64,000 bases of DNA from Coenobita brevimanus (GCA_032717465.1 CM064690.1:30853153-30917152); one strand, 5' to 3'; positions 49,285-61,310 are shown, counted from the stretch's first letter. Notes: generated from the letters alone by a model not told the origin. Numbers and translations: made by a program.

Positions 49285-49990
49285 AGTCAGATTTTTGAAT
49301 GGTCAAATTGGTGTTTTCAATCAATCTATTCCTATGAGAAATCATGATTGGACAGTCTCTACTTGATGCAAAATGATCAACCGACTGTAAATTTGAATTA
49401 GCATCTTGATGTCTTAAAGAAGACCAGTTGATGCATTTGGGAGAATTTCTGTTACTACAATCCTTAGATTTATGGGTTCCAGCACAAAAGACACATTTAG
49501 GTTCATCATTTTTCCTAGAACATCTCTCAAATGTATGACCAAAGCCTTGACAATGATGACACTGTGTAACCCAGAATCTATCGAAAGTGCGGCATCTTGT
49601 AAGATCCACATAGATGTAACTGCCCTGTTCTACAATGGAGGATCTCACCTCTGGCGACATCTTCAAGACAGCAGTTTTGGTGTCATTCCTTGTTCTTGTG
49701 AAGAAAAATTTGAGGGTACAACCCCGATCAACGAGCATCTTAATTTTATTTTTTTTTCAGAATGTTTGGGATGATGTCAGAGTCACCCAAGGAAGAGGAA
49801 AGGCCTGTCACAGTCATTTTAGGCAACATTTTCTTTGGCTCTGATATGCAAAAAGTGCCCTCAAAGCCAAAATGATCACTCAGCACCCCAGTTGCCTCAC
49901 CTTTGGCCTCAGCTGACAGAAACTTCATGACCAGCCCACCAGCCTTGGTCTTAAGAGAGCTATCAACCAGTACAAACACACAATTATATA
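49229..49990 (-). pseudogene. LINE L ORF1: CCHC zinc-knuckle protein
   Basis: Minus strand. 49738-49229 reads VDRGCTLKFFFTRTRNDTKT, AVLKMSPEVRSSI and then two zinc knuckles, CHHCQGFGHTFERC and CVFCAGTHKSKDC. The N-terminal part, in a shifted frame, is at 49990-49746 (FCISEPKKMLPKMTVTGLSS, DIIPNILKK). The shift is at an A-run near 49745. The 3' end overlaps the ORF2 start by 56 bp in a different frame. LINE ORF1 proteins of this type bind the element RNA. Confidence 0.88.
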
Positions 49991-50059
49991 TCATGGGAAA
50001 AGTTAAACTTACATGAATGAAGTGCCTGCCACTGTAGCAGTAAGGGTAAAAACACATGT

Positions 50060-50520
50060 AATATTATTATATTGGTACATCTCAATACAGATCTTCAACA
50101 TTAATATGCAGACTAGACAATGAAACACACAAATATGTCAATAATTACTTTCAAACACTAGCTGAAAGAATTTCTGGTCAAAGAAAAATTGCATTAACAT
50201 TGCTACTCTTTGAACAGCACCATATAGTACTGAATACATATCAAGAACCCCTTCACTTCTGTGATGCATTTCATACATTCTTGCTCATATAACCTAACCT
50301 ACTGTGGTGTATGTAATAGTCTAACATTAGCCAGAATACTGTAGATGTAGCAGTAGTCTACTTTTTACCTACTTAATATATACAGGTGCAGTTTAATATA
50401 AGCCAGAGTATTGTAGATTATACAGTAGTAGTAGTCTAACATTACAGTGCCTACTTTAGTACATGATGGAGTCGCCTAACATATGTCATAGTACTGTAGA
50501 TGTAGGGGTGGTCTAACATT
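50060..50520. other. AT-rich interval, short internal repetition
   Basis: Contains repeated phrases CAGTAGTCTA / GTAGTCTAACATTA / TACTGTAGATGTAG at 50335-50520, a low-grade local duplication. No gene was found. Confidence 0.4.
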
Positions 50521-50526
50521 ACCTAC

Positions 50527-50686
50527 CACATCTTGCCGGTGGTGCAGTGGGCAGGGTGGATGGCAAGTCATCCTGCGCCAGGTGTTGCACCGTCTCCCTC
50601 AAGCGCTAGCGGCCATGACTGCAGGAGGAACTGCCAGGAGTGCTTGGCAAGAACATCTGGCGTGGACTCATTAGACCGCTCAGGTT
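50527..50686 (-). CDS. Candidate host exon, gene unknown
   Basis: Acceptor CCGTTCCCAACAG, donor AGATGTG|GTAGGT. The first part reads PERSNESTPDVLAKHSWQFL, LQSWPLAL; the later part in another frame reads RLRETVQHLAQDDLPSTLPT. GC content is higher than the flanks. A frame change near 50600 would be needed. Not recognised. Confidence 0.45.
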
Positions 50687-51252
50687 CTGTTGGGAACGGC
50701 ACATAGTTAGGGAATAATATCACCAACATTTTATCCAAATTTCCCATACAGGGTGTTGCATGAAATGTGTGACAAACTTCAGCAAGTTGTTCTTGGGACA
50801 ATTTTGAGTTAAAAATTGCTGCATTAACATGGGTTTAATTTCTCATCTATTATGCTCAGGTTCTGTTGGGAATGGCAGCAGATTAGAGACTGGTATCTGC
50901 AAAATGTTATCCATCACCACCACCACCAGGATTATCATCATCATCGTGTCTTTTTTCCCCACCTGCAAGTGGGGTTAGGTGGGGTCCAGAAGGCAAGGAA
51001 GAGGATATGACAAGAAAGTGAAGGACATAAGCATTTTATCCAACTTTCCTATATTTTAAAAATTCAATGCAGCTTTATAATGAACCATGAGTAACTTTGA
51101 AGTAAACAGTTAAGTCACCATCGATTTAACAATGAAACCACCAAGACATGGAGTACTTGGAGAACACAACACCTAAACCCTTCAATCACCAAGCCCTTGC
51201 CCTGTGACTGTGACCTTTGACTGATCATTCCAAATACAGTAATGTGCCTTAC

Positions 51253-51402
51253 TTGTAACGATGGCTTTTTGTATCCTGGCTCCCTCTCTGCACCAGCTTC
51301 AACTTGTTCTTCAATTTACTCCTCAGACCACCAGCTTCTTTCATCACCTTAGCCACATCTTTCTTCTCTTTGGTCATCTTTTTCTCTTCTGCTTCCTTCA
51401 TC
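51253..51402 (-). CDS. Host exon, basic coiled-coil-like, gene unknown
   Basis: Acceptor TTGATTTTGCAG, donor CGTTACAA|GTAAGG. The 150-nt exon is fully open: MKEAEEKKMTKEKKDVAKVM, KEAGGLRSKLKNKLKLVQRG, SQDTKSHRY, strongly Lys/Glu-rich and helical. It has clean splice sites and codon structure (1+147+2). The protein is not identified. It is not close enough in phase to the exon at 50527 to be joined directly without a further change. Confidence 0.6.
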
Positions 51403-51611
51403 CTGCAAAATCAATTATCATAATCAGTACAACATTGCCATTTACAGTTGTATTCTTGGTGGATTTGGATATATCTCAGCACCTCTTTCTGAGCCATTCA
51501 CTGTGCACATTTCATCTCAGTATGCTTTTGTATATTACTGATGCGAACACTGTCACTGTACAAGCATCATAAATAACAGTGCATAATGCTGAGGTGTAAT
51601 ATACAAAAAGG

Positions 51612-51772
51612 GTTGTTATGAGAGAGGGTTGTATACAAGAGAGGGGCGTGTGAACTGGGAACACAATAGTGAAATGATGGGGGACAGGCCAACATGGAGG
51701 CGATTTGTTTGTGGCAACCCCTTATGGGATTAAGGCGTCTGGCAACAGATAGACAGATGGATAGATAGGTTG
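51612..51772 (+). repeat. LINE A 3' end, sense
   Basis: GAGAGGGGCGTGTGAACTGG, CATGGAGGCGATTTGTTTGT, GGGATTAAGGCGTCTGGCAA, CAGATAGACAGATGGATAGA. Confidence 0.9.
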
Positions 51773-52523
51773 TTAAGGAAGGGCTGCTATCAAGCCACCT
51801 ATGCTCCCTACACCATTTAACCCTTTGACTGGACCTGATGCACACATTTTGTATTCAAGCTAACACCAAAGTATTTTATAAAACTATGACAGTTACTAGC
51901 AGTCACAGGCTCATGAAAACTAACTAGAAATAAACTCTTTCTCTGTAACTGATCCATCTAAAAGTTATATTTAGGCAAACACTACATGATTATACTCAGG
52001 TTTAAACTAGTGCACAACAGTACATCATTGTAAAGTATCATATGCATTATATACCAGAGTATGCACTGTGCATATATTAATTGCTGTATATAGGTGGTGT
52101 ATATGCTTTTTGTGTCTTCATTGTGTCTTGGGCATTATGGGTACTACTTCCTGCTCTCTGGTTTGATTTGAGTGGTGTCTGGGACAGTCTTAGATCAGTG
52201 CTGTTAAGTTACTGTTTGGATTTGGAGAGCACCCATTTCTTACTATTTACCAGTCATCATTTGGGAGGCAATGGCGTGAGTACTTTATTTATGAGGATTT
52301 TTATGTACTCTTTTCATAAATAACATTGTTCATTTCATATTGTGATCTATTGCAACAGACATTAGTTTATTATGTGTAACACAATTATTATTATGTGAAT
52401 GTGTTCCTTATCCCCAGCTGTGTTGCGACACTGTCTTGTTATATCTTATCCGCTTTGTATGTTAGCCATTATGTTTCATGTGACTGATATGTCCTTGATG
52501 TAACGAGTTGTAATATAAACGTG
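51773..52523. other. Nothing recognised
   Basis: AT-rich. A plus-strand hydrophobic frame of 80 codons (52081-52323) has no domain and no exon boundaries. Confidence 0.35.
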
Positions 52524-52625
52524 TCAAGTGGGGTTGGTGGGCATGTGGAGAGGGTGGAGGATGACAGCTGGGTGTGGAAAGTGTGAAGTGTGAACGTCGG
52601 GGGTAGGGCTGTGAGAGGCAGACTG
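52524..52625 (+). repeat. LINE P fragment, sense
   Basis: GTTGGTGGGCATGTGGAGAG, GATGACAGCTGGGTGTGGAA, GGGGGTAGGGCTGTGAGAGG correspond to the RWxGHVERMEDDSWV region of LINE P. Confidence 0.8.
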
Positions 52626-52699
52626 TCACATTTATAATAGCACTTAAGTTAACTGAGGAGGGAAATACCACTCCTGAATGTGTGCTGCTTTTTTTTTTT

Positions 52700-52760
52700 T
52701 TAATCTTAAGTAGGATTAGTGCCCATCCCTGTAAAACAATTAACTCTGAAAATGAAAGTA
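52700..52760 (+). repeat. SINE S fragment, sense
   Basis: GGATTAGTGCCCATCCCTGT, AAAACAATTAACTCTGAAAA after a T-run. Confidence 0.65.
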
Positions 52761-52769
52761 GGTACCGTA

Positions 52770-53360
52770 GGTAAAATGGCTTGCACATACATGGTGATGG
52801 AAGTCATCTAAAATAACTGTTAACGATTGTGTTAATCAGAACAAATATCTAGTAGAATTTTTAAACATATTTTCATGGACTATGGAAAATTTAAACTTCA
52901 GTGGTGTGGTCTTGAGACAATTTACAGTAAATGAGTTATAAGGCAGCTTCCAATATGGTAATGTAGAACATTTACTTTTAATTAATCATCCTTTGCAGAC
53001 ATAGAGAGATATGATTATTTTTGTAATGTTAGCATTACCCACAGTAACGTTAGGATACTTGTTAAGTTACATCTATTTGCATAAGGCTGTATAAATACTG
53101 GCAAGTTTTTACAAGTAGGCAATAAACAGTTCAGGAATATTATATGTGTATAGTATACAGTACTCCCTCATGATCAGTGAACCCCCATAATCCCAGTTGG
53201 AAATAATAACCAAAATAATTCACATAACCTAACCTGAACTGCACATTGCCAACTTGTAAAATATCTAAATACCAGGGTGTCAAATGAGGTCATGTTAGAG
53301 TTATTTTACCAAGGTGCTGTTCATGTTTTGGAACTATAATCCAGGCTCTATCATCATTTA
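52770..53360. other. Unannotated AT-rich sequence
   Basis: No repeat or exon recognised. Confidence 0.3.
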
Positions 53361-53363
53361 CAG

Positions 53364-53525
53364 AATCATCCACAACCACAAGGCAGAAGCGGATTACTGA
53401 AAGGAATAGCAGGAAGCTTGCTGCAGAATTGGTGTGGAACATAAGTGCTTCAACTACAATTCAACCATCCCCTGAAAATGATAGGCCATCAGATGTCTGG
53501 TGTACAATGAATTTCCTCTTAAAAG
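53364..53525 (+). CDS. Possible upstream exon of the P-element-like gene
   Basis: Acceptor TCATCATTTACAG, donor CTTAAAAG|GTATAG. The 162-nt exon is open: TTTRQKRITERNSRKLAAEL, VWNISASTTIQPSPENDRPS, DVWCTMNFLLK. It ends with one base that completes a Gly codon at the start of the exon at 54621, so phase agrees. No THAP zinc-finger signature is visible, so it could instead be a host exon that the transposase joined. Confidence 0.45.
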
Positions 53526-54189
53526 GTATAGTAGCTGTATATTACTGTATTACAAATTACAGGTGCAGTTGCAAACCAGCTGCAGATGGGCCTGCTGGCC
53601 TGGCAGGACTGGGGCTAACCAAAACTAGCAACAACATTTTGCATGCAGAAATGTCAATAAGGATTTTTGCCCACTGGCATTAATTAAGAAGTAAAGTTAG
53701 CAAGAATTTTACACATTGCTTTTTTCATATTGCTGGTACCTGTAGGTGATTTAAACTTTACAAAAAAATGGACAGGTTTATTGATTGAGCAATAATTCAT
53801 ATTTTGGATCCAATTACAATATAGTTTGGGTACCATATATTGGAGTGAATGTTATTTTTTTTTTTCATAAGGTTCATTATCACCCCATTGAAAAAACACT
53901 AAAACATTAACTTTCACAGGTATGGTTATGCTTCATTTAAAGTAAATCAGATTTAGCTAGTGCTCATACCTGGCCTTCAAAATATGAATATTGAAGTTTG
54001 AGTTCAACCCTAATATATAATTTTTAACCCCTTTTGACTACATAGTGGTGTATGCTGATGAGCTGTAATATATAAAGGAGGAAGTATGAACTTGTAATAT
54101 GCCATCACAATATGTCGTACGCTATTATGTAACCTTGCTTAACATGCCCTAATTACTTCCCTTTACTAAGTTTTACTAACACTTCCCTT

Positions 54190-54600
54190 ATTACCCTATT
54201 GCACTATTTTCACCTCCTTCAAGAACAATTTCTTTGATTCCTTCCACTTCTCACTCAAGTTCCTCCTCCTAACCTCTCTTACTATCAATTTTACCTCTCT
54301 CCTACATATATTTCCTGCTTCCTTCTCTCTATTTCTCCTTGCCCTTTACTTCTCATCCATTTCTTATACACTTTCTTCTTTTGTGCCAGAGCCACTTTCA
54401 CCTCATCACATCACCATGCTGTTCCTTGCTCTCCCTTGCATCTCCTCCTCACTCCACATACTTCCTCACATGCTGCACATATTTCCTCCACAAATATCTT
54501 GTTCATTCCTTCCACATTGCTCATCTGTTCCCATTCGTACCTGTCTCATCACTCTTCCACTGCTCTCTTATATTCTTCTCTTTCTCCTTCAGTCTTTATA
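54190..54600. repeat. Pyrimidine-rich tract
   Basis: CTTCC/CTCTCC-rich plus strand before the acceptor at 54620. It may act as a long polypyrimidine region. The open frame across it is artefactual. Confidence 0.6.
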
Positions 54601-54620
54601 CCATAATATACTTATTTCAG

Positions 54621-55876
54621 GTGCTGTTACTAAAGAGGATACTGTTCCTCCTAGAAATACTGGTCATCCACAATCAGCTCCTACCATGCCTACAACCAGC
54701 ACTGAGCACCTGCCGTCAGTTCCTACCATGCCTACAACCAGCTCTGAGCACCTGCCACTAGCTCCTTCCATACCTACAACCAGCGCTGAGCACCTGCCAT
54801 CAGCCTCTGCCATGCCTACAACCAGCGCTGACCACCTACCATCAGCCTCTGCCATGCCTACAACCGGCGCTGACCTCCTGCCGTCAGCCCTTGCCATTCA
54901 TTCAGCCAACATCAGCAGTATGTCAAAAGCCTCCTCTAATTTGCCACTGACACTGGTTGATGAAAATTTTTTACAATTGCAGTTGGAGAAACAACAGAGT
55001 GATACTGAAAGATTAAAAAAAGAAAATTTAAAGTTGAGATATAAAAATAAAATGTTAAAAGTTGACAAAAAAAAATTAATTTTTGCCATTAACGATGCAC
55101 AGCAGTGTATGAAAAATAATACAGTAAAGGCTGTTGAGGAATATCTGAAACCATACTTCACTGATACTCAGATCAAATGTCTAATAACGAAAAGATAAGC
55201 AAGACATTGGACTGAAGATGACATTGCCTTTGCTCTGACTGTTAGAAGTGTGAGTGCCAAATGCTACAGATGGATGCGAAAGCACTGGAAACTGCCTCTT
55301 CCTTCAATTTCGACTTTGAATAAATGGGTTAAAGATATTAATTTTGAACCAGGTATTCTAAACTCAGTATTAAGAATGATGAAGGCAAAAGGACAATCCA
55401 TGACCAATGGCGAAAAAGCTTGCATGATATCATTTGATGAAATGAAAGTTGACAGGTGTTATGTGTATGACAGAACTGCAGACAAGCTTTATCGTAGCCA
55501 TGAATATGTTCAAGTTGTTATGGCTACAGGCATTATTGGCAATTGGAAGCAACCTGTTTAATATAATTTTGACACAAAAATGACCAAGGAACTGTTATTT
55601 TCCATTATTAACAGTGTTGAAGAAGTAGGTTTTGAGGTGTGGGGTACAGTATGTGATATGAGTGGTTCCAACAGAGGCTTGTTCTCTACTTTAGGGATAA
55701 GCCAGGACACCACATCTTTCAGAAATCCAGCTGATGAAAGTAGATGTGTCTATGTATTTGCTGATGCTCCATATCTGTTAATGTTAATTCGAAACAATCT
55801 CCTTGATCATGGAATAGAAACACCCTTAGGACCAGTCAGTAAAATACCCTTGTTTGAATTGGTTGATTATGAATAA
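54621..55876 (+). pseudogene. P-element-like transposase, N-terminal repeats, two in-frame stops
   Basis: An acceptor (CTTATTTCAG) opens a single frame of about 418 codons, broken only by TAA at 55196 and 55559. Order: six units of about 14 residues (APTMPTTSTEHLPS, VPTMPTTSSEHLP and variants); a leucine-zipper-like coiled coil (LQLQLEKQQSDTERLKKENL); the P-transposase helix-turn-helix block (ARHWTEDDIAFALTVRSVSA, WVKDINFEPGILNSVL); then the RNase H-like core start MISFDEMKVDRCYVYD with a catalytic Asp, VCDMSGSNRGLF, and FADAPYLLMLIRNNLLDHGI with the second Asp region. It ends at DYE with stop; the GTP-binding insertion and C-terminal part are missing. Frame conservation suggests recent loss, a domesticated past, or sequencing error at the stops. 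Confidence 0.87.
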
Positions 55877-55929
55877 TAAGTAGGCTTAAATATGGAGTGT
55901 AGCTAAATGTCATACTCAATTCATTGTTA

Positions 55930-56960
55930 CAGAATGTCACATGTTATAATAATGAGTTATGTAATGAACAGGTATAGGCTAATTCCTTATACAGTACAAC
56001 CTCTTGAGCCTATCATTGTAAAATAACTAGAAATCTCTTGTAAGCCAAATTTCCATACTGTGTATGCTCTTTACTCATAAGCTCTTACAAGTATAATGTG
56101 ATAATCATCTGTGATTTTAGACATTTATACAATGTATAATTCCTTTTTTACTTAAAGTTTGATACCAAGTGTGCTAACATAGTCACCAAAGATAAGTATG
56201 CAGTCATGTACAGGTACTAAATTCCTTATACATCCTTTGTATGTTCTTTAATCATAAGCTCTTAGCAGTATTATGTGATAATCTTCTGTGATTTTAGACA
56301 CTTATACAATGTACTATTCAGTTTTGTACCTGAAGTGTGTTGCCAAGTGTGCTAACTTGCTAATCAGAATTTTAAAGTTAAGTATGTAGTTATGTAATGT
56401 TCAAGTATGCTCTTTGCTCACAAACTCTTAATAATATTGTGTGATTATCCTCTGTGATTTCTGACATTTATGCGATGCATTTCTGAAACAAAGTTTACAT
56501 TTAAGTATTTATTGAAGTTTCATCCCATATTACATATGCATATCATTACTATAACCCATGTTAAGCAATACACAACAGTATGACAATCCACTTTGATATC
56601 AGGTGTTTTAAGTATTTCCATTGCATGCATATACAGTATATTGAACCAAAGAATAGAACCGATATTAAAGAATGTCACATGTTTTAATAATGAGCTGTGC
56701 AGGAATAGTACCAGGAAAATCAGTCCAGCATTAAATATGGTGTGTGTGCAATTAATATTTCAGCTTTGTACCTGCTGTGTAATACTAAGTGTGCTAATAT
56801 ACACATCCAAAGTTTAGGGTTAAGTATGTAGTTATGTAATGTACAGGGACTTACTTCCTTACAAACTTTTGTATGCTCTCTACCCATAAGCTGTGGGCAG
56901 TATTATGTGATAATCTGTTATTTCATATATGCAATATGTTTTAAAAAAATAAAGCTTATA
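55930..56960 (+). repeat. Degenerate tandem repeat, about 170-180-bp unit
   Basis: The block GTATGCTCTTTACTCATAAG, CTCTTA, TATGTGATAATC, CTGTGATTTTAGACA recurs with starts near 56059, 56237, 56406 and 56871. AATGTCACATGTTATAATAA recurs near 55932 and 56668. It begins just after the P-like transposase, so it may be its 3' region. Confidence 0.78.
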
Positions 56961-57672
56961 GTTGTGTATGTATTTAGTTATGTCTTTTATACAACCTCTG
57001 CAAAGTATTACTACAAGTGAAGGTTTGGTTCTCAGGCAAGTAAGTAGAAATAAGGTACAAAATCATTAAAGGAAAATACAAAGTAATTTTCTGCCAAATG
57101 TATAACCTAATCGAATGGTCATTTTAAGAAACTACAATCCATTTTTAGGTTATGTAACCATGCTACATTCTGTCAATTATGATGAAGTTGCCAAAATGAA
57201 AGCATTATTATGTTACTTGGACTAAGGTTCCATAGAAATAAATCAAGCAATAAGTACTGTAATAGTGTTATTGTCGTCACACTCCACATAATAAAACAGC
57301 TGGCCAAAACCATGGTGAGCATGGGAAACGTCTCATTATTCTACCGTGATGGTGAGTTAATGTATGGTAAAACTGCTAACGTAGTTCTTATATGAAAGGG
57401 AAAGTTATCCCCGCAACTAAAATGACTGTCAATTTTCAGCTGATAACCTCATATTATATTGACATGTACTGTATATGCATATACATATCATTAGTGTGAT
57501 GTCTGCAGCAAGAGAACAGAAGATACAAATTTTGGTCTGGTTTGACAGAGCCAATTTGGTGCTCCTGGTGACGTCACAAGGGAGCAGGGTGGCGCGGAAC
57601 GCCAAACAATGGGCAGAGCTTACCACCATACGTGCGCAAGAGTCTACCTTCTCTTTTTAGTTATTTTATCGT
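56961..57672. other. Nothing recognised
   Basis: AT-rich with one higher-GC patch (57545-57650). Small ORFs of 60-66 codons on both strands lack features. Confidence 0.35.
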
Positions 57673-58381
57673 GTGTAGAATAGCCACGATGGTTATGTTA
57701 CAATTTTGACCCATGACTGAGTTAGGCTGGCCAGCTAGGTAGCAGAAGACACTCTGGAAGTCCCTCATTAGCACAACAGCAAGAAAATGGGTAACCAAAT
57801 TAAGCTTTTACTTGTGTTTTAGTTATACAAATATATGCTATTGCCATTATATAGATATAAAGAAAGAAAGAAGTGCATGTTAGAAAATAATAAACATCGA
57901 TCACTGTAATGGGTAATTCACCATACCTCCCATTCTGTTAAACAGAATATGCTGTCTGAGTTAAAGTTTTACAGTGAAAAATTTTAATGAAATAAAACAT
58001 ATCTCTTCAACAGCTGAGTCTGGCCTTTACAGTAAGTAAACAGTATACTTAAGTGAAGTAAATACAGAAGAACTAAGTACATAATAACTTATTCCATTAC
58101 AGTATTTAGTAAGTGAAAGCATTAAAAGAATAAATTAAAAAAATATATATATATAATAAAACAGGTACTGATGCTGAAGAATTAAAAGGTGATGAACAGA
58201 AATAAATGCTGCATCAAAATGCACATGACCTCTGTTGTAGATGTTATAACACTCATTAAACAAGTCTTCAAATTTCAGAGGTTTGAATGGTGGATAAATA
58301 AATGTGAAGGCCATTAACCCACGCACCTGACTAATATTTATTCCCACTTGACCATTTCCTTACTTAATTTCAGGATGCTGC
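57673..58381 (+). repeat. Paralogous segment, copy B (empty sites)
   Basis: Uninterrupted partner of 43450-44882. It shows the pre-insertion sequence for the MITE at 43610 and the LINE G end at 44253. Confidence 0.9.
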
Positions 58382-58676
58382 CTTGCATCTGCCTTAGAGA
58401 CCTGGACTCACCAGCCACACAGAACACCTCCTATTCAACTCACTCCCCCTCCAATCATGTACCACTTACATAACCAGTTTCTTTCCAAGGTTAGAGGAAA
58501 TACTGAAGTTTGTTTGACTGATATTTAAACATGTTAGGTTAAATATAAGTGGGTCAAAACACCTTAAAAAACACCCCATTTTACCCATATGTGCTGCACC
58601 AGCAATGTGGGTTAAAAACACCCTGCCCCAGCCAAATGATTATTGGCTCAATGTTGTCCCCAGTTGGCCTGTTATC

Positions 58677-58900
58677 ATCATCATCATCATCAGCAGCAGC
58701 AGCACCTTCTTTCCCACCCTAGGGCAGGGTGAGGGGTAGAAACATCCAGACAGCCCAAGTTTGCCCAATCCAGTGGGTCACGCTTCCATTCACTCATCAT
58801 TCAAACCCTTGGAATCCTGGCTCTATCTGATATGCCAAAAACTTTCACCACACTCTGTAGCTTCACAAAAATGTATCTGACAGAGTCAATACAGAAGGTT
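58677..58900 (-). repeat. LINE G 3' UTR and tail, antisense
   Basis: CATCATCATCATCATCAGCA, CCCACCCTAGGGCAGGGTGA, TTGGAATCCTGGCTCTATCT. Confidence 0.85.
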
Positions 58901-59008
58901 TACTGCGGTGTATGCTTATTACATTGGTAATGTCATCAAGTGGTGGCCAACAAGTTAGCATGGGGTACAAAAGTGTAGTTATTACATGCTGTACAGATTA
59001 CTGCTTAC

Positions 59009-59135
59009 CGTATGATGGAACAACAGAGATGCGATTCTGGTAAATGGGTCTTTCTTGTCTAAATGAATAGTGTCAAGACCTCTTGCTGCCACAGCCACCA
59101 TTAGGAGGCACTGGTGGCCACACCTTGTCCTGCAT
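59009..59135 (-). CDS. Host exon, gene unknown
   Basis: Acceptor TTTCAATACTCAG, donor CATCATACG|GTAAGC. The 127-nt exon has one fully open frame: CRTRCGHQCLLMVAVAARGL, DTIHLDKKDPFTRIASLLFH, HT. The clean splice sites and frame support a real exon. The last part (LDKKDPFTRIASLLFHHT) looks conserved but I cannot name the protein. The nearest candidate downstream exons on the same strand are at 51253 and 50527. Confidence 0.58.
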
Positions 59136-59159
59136 CTGAGTATTGAAATAAAGAAATGG

Positions 59160-60340
59160 TTACAGATGGTTCTTTAAATCTACTCTCTAATATTTTTAAC
59201 ATACCCAACAGCGAAACATATTAACATTATTTCACTTAGAACCATTGGTTAAAATGAAAATATACCTAAGCAGATTTTGTCTTTATCAATGAAAGAAAAG
59301 TTGAGGGCATTCATTGTTAAACCCTGTCACACTTAACTATAAAAAAATAAAAAGTCAATACTCTGATACAAGGTAAGCAATTGTATAACTGTTGCAATAA
59401 AATATAACTAAAGGTGAAAAGCAAGATACAGTATAACCTTGAAGTTAACAAGAAAACAATACAGATAAAACAAAACATCAGCCTTTGCAAAACAACCCCC
59501 AATGATCACAATGAAAGCAAGACACCGTACACAAACACCTGTATGCACTAAGAAAATGAGACATATCTATTTTTATCAAATTACACACAGTTTTAATTTT
59601 GCTGATTTCAGCAAGCAAAAAACCTTAGTACGATTATGCAATACAGAATTTTAATGGCAAGAATAAATGAGACAAACACATCTATCCTAGAAAGTCACAG
59701 GATGACTTAAACACCCCTCACCCTATCATCATCACTTCCAACCAAGCTTCCCATCATAAAATGGGATAAGAATCATCCAAAAAGAGGAAAGAGGAAGCAC
59801 ACAATAGAACTAATAAACAGAGCATCCAGTGAAATGGGCAGCACAACCTTTCACACACAATTCGAGCCTTCAAAATCTTGGCTCAGCTTCACAGGTGCAA
59901 AACTATCCATATAAACTTCACTTGTACTTTTCCTGTTTACATGCAGTTATGTGTGCACCTGTGACACAAAGTATTCCCAAGGACTCCCTTGCTAAAATAC
60001 AAAATGTGCCATAACTGTCTTATGCATCTATTTTCACATTTTGTCCTTCTATCTTAATCATCTCTTACTTCCTTAACTTCCACACCTCATTTTCTCACAC
60101 ATTCCTTCACCATTTCCAGCCATCACCTTGGCCTTCCCTACCTCCTTCCACCTTTTCCCATCAAGTGCACACAACAAATTCTATTTAATAACATCATTGA
60201 AACAATACTTTCAATGAAAGGTAAGACTTTGAAATAAGACTTTTCCTATACAGTTCTGATACAGTAGTGTAATTTGTAGTAACACACCAACAAAGCTGCA
60301 ATGACAACAAAGATGCTGTATATATAGATATAGATTTTAT
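59160..60340. other. Unannotated AT-rich interval
   Basis: About 1.2 kb with no recognised repeat or exon. Microsatellite content is low compared with the rest of the window. Confidence 0.35.
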
Positions 60341-60346
60341 ATACAG

Positions 60347-60440
60347 TAAAACCTCTTTAAGTTGGAATAATAGGGGCTGAGGCCATTTTGAGTTCACTAA
60401 ATTTCTAACTTATGGAAAGTGTGAGGCCTCCTGACTAACC
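60347..60440 (+). mobile_element. Tigger-like MITE end (partial)
   Basis: TA-CAGTAAAACCTCTTTAAGTT then GGGGCTGAGGCC, a pogo/Tigger-type terminus. The other end could not be fixed between 60600 and 60960. Confidence 0.5.
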
Positions 60441-60964
60441 AGAAAAAAAATTCCTTACCATGTTTGCAGAGGGTGTAATCTAAGCATAAGGAGGAAGGGC
60501 CTTTTGGTAAGATATAGAGGTGTTATGGGGGCACAAGATCACTTCTGTGCAACATTTCCACTTCTGTGCAACATTTTTTAACCATAATCACAATTGCACT
60601 ACCTTACACTTTATATACAGGCCTTAAGAACACTATTACACTATACATACACTTTATATAGGCCTTAATCACTACTGTTGAGAACTATTGTATGCAAAAT
60701 TAATCACTATCAGAGTTACTGCAGAAAATTTGTGCAGGCAACTCTGAGCTGACATGACACAATCGTGGAGGAAGCTGGGATATACCGGGATTTGGCCGGG
60801 AATTTTACATCTTATGTGTTGGTTTTCAGACTGGAAGCCACTATGGACCCTCACAGGATAAAACACGATGACCCTAGTGTGTCATGCCAAGACTGGGATT
60901 CCATGAGATGACATTTTACAACTTTGGGATTTTTTTCCGGGATTTTTAGGAAAATTTTTCGAAA

Positions 60965-61310
60965 AATTTATTCCATCCATCATATAATCCTATGTTGCCC
61001 CATGAGAAGCATAGAAGCCTGGGCCTAGGCAAGTTGGTCCTGATATTTAAGATGACAGTGACAAGCCTCACTCATCCCTGAGTGGCATTACATGAACAGT
61101 AAACTACAACCATCCCTTGGATATAAACCTAAGCAGGCTCAATCCGATTGGAATGCCTTGATCACCCACTAAAGCACCAGGCTCCATAATCTGGTTATAT
61201 GGTTACCACCCAGCATAGTAAATGGCTTCCTGGTGTACAGAAAACTGCTTGGCTTGTCACTCAGTGTAGAGTCACCGATAGGCAGAAGCAAGAGGAAAGA
61301 ATGAGGGAAA
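60965..61310 (-). mobile_element. SINE S-SINE R chimera, antisense
   Basis: Minus strand order: SINE S middle (GTCACTCTA-like, GCTGGGTGGTAACCATATAA), then SINE R (TTTAGTGGGTGATCAAGGCA, GGTTTATATCCAAGGGATGG, CACTCAGGGATGAGTGAGGC, CTCATGGGGCAACATAGGAT). It is the same arrangement and junction as 21228-21690. Confidence 0.82.

Noticed and set aside
52081..52323. 80-codon hydrophobic frame
   Set aside because: No motif and no exon boundaries in AT-rich DNA; expected by chance.
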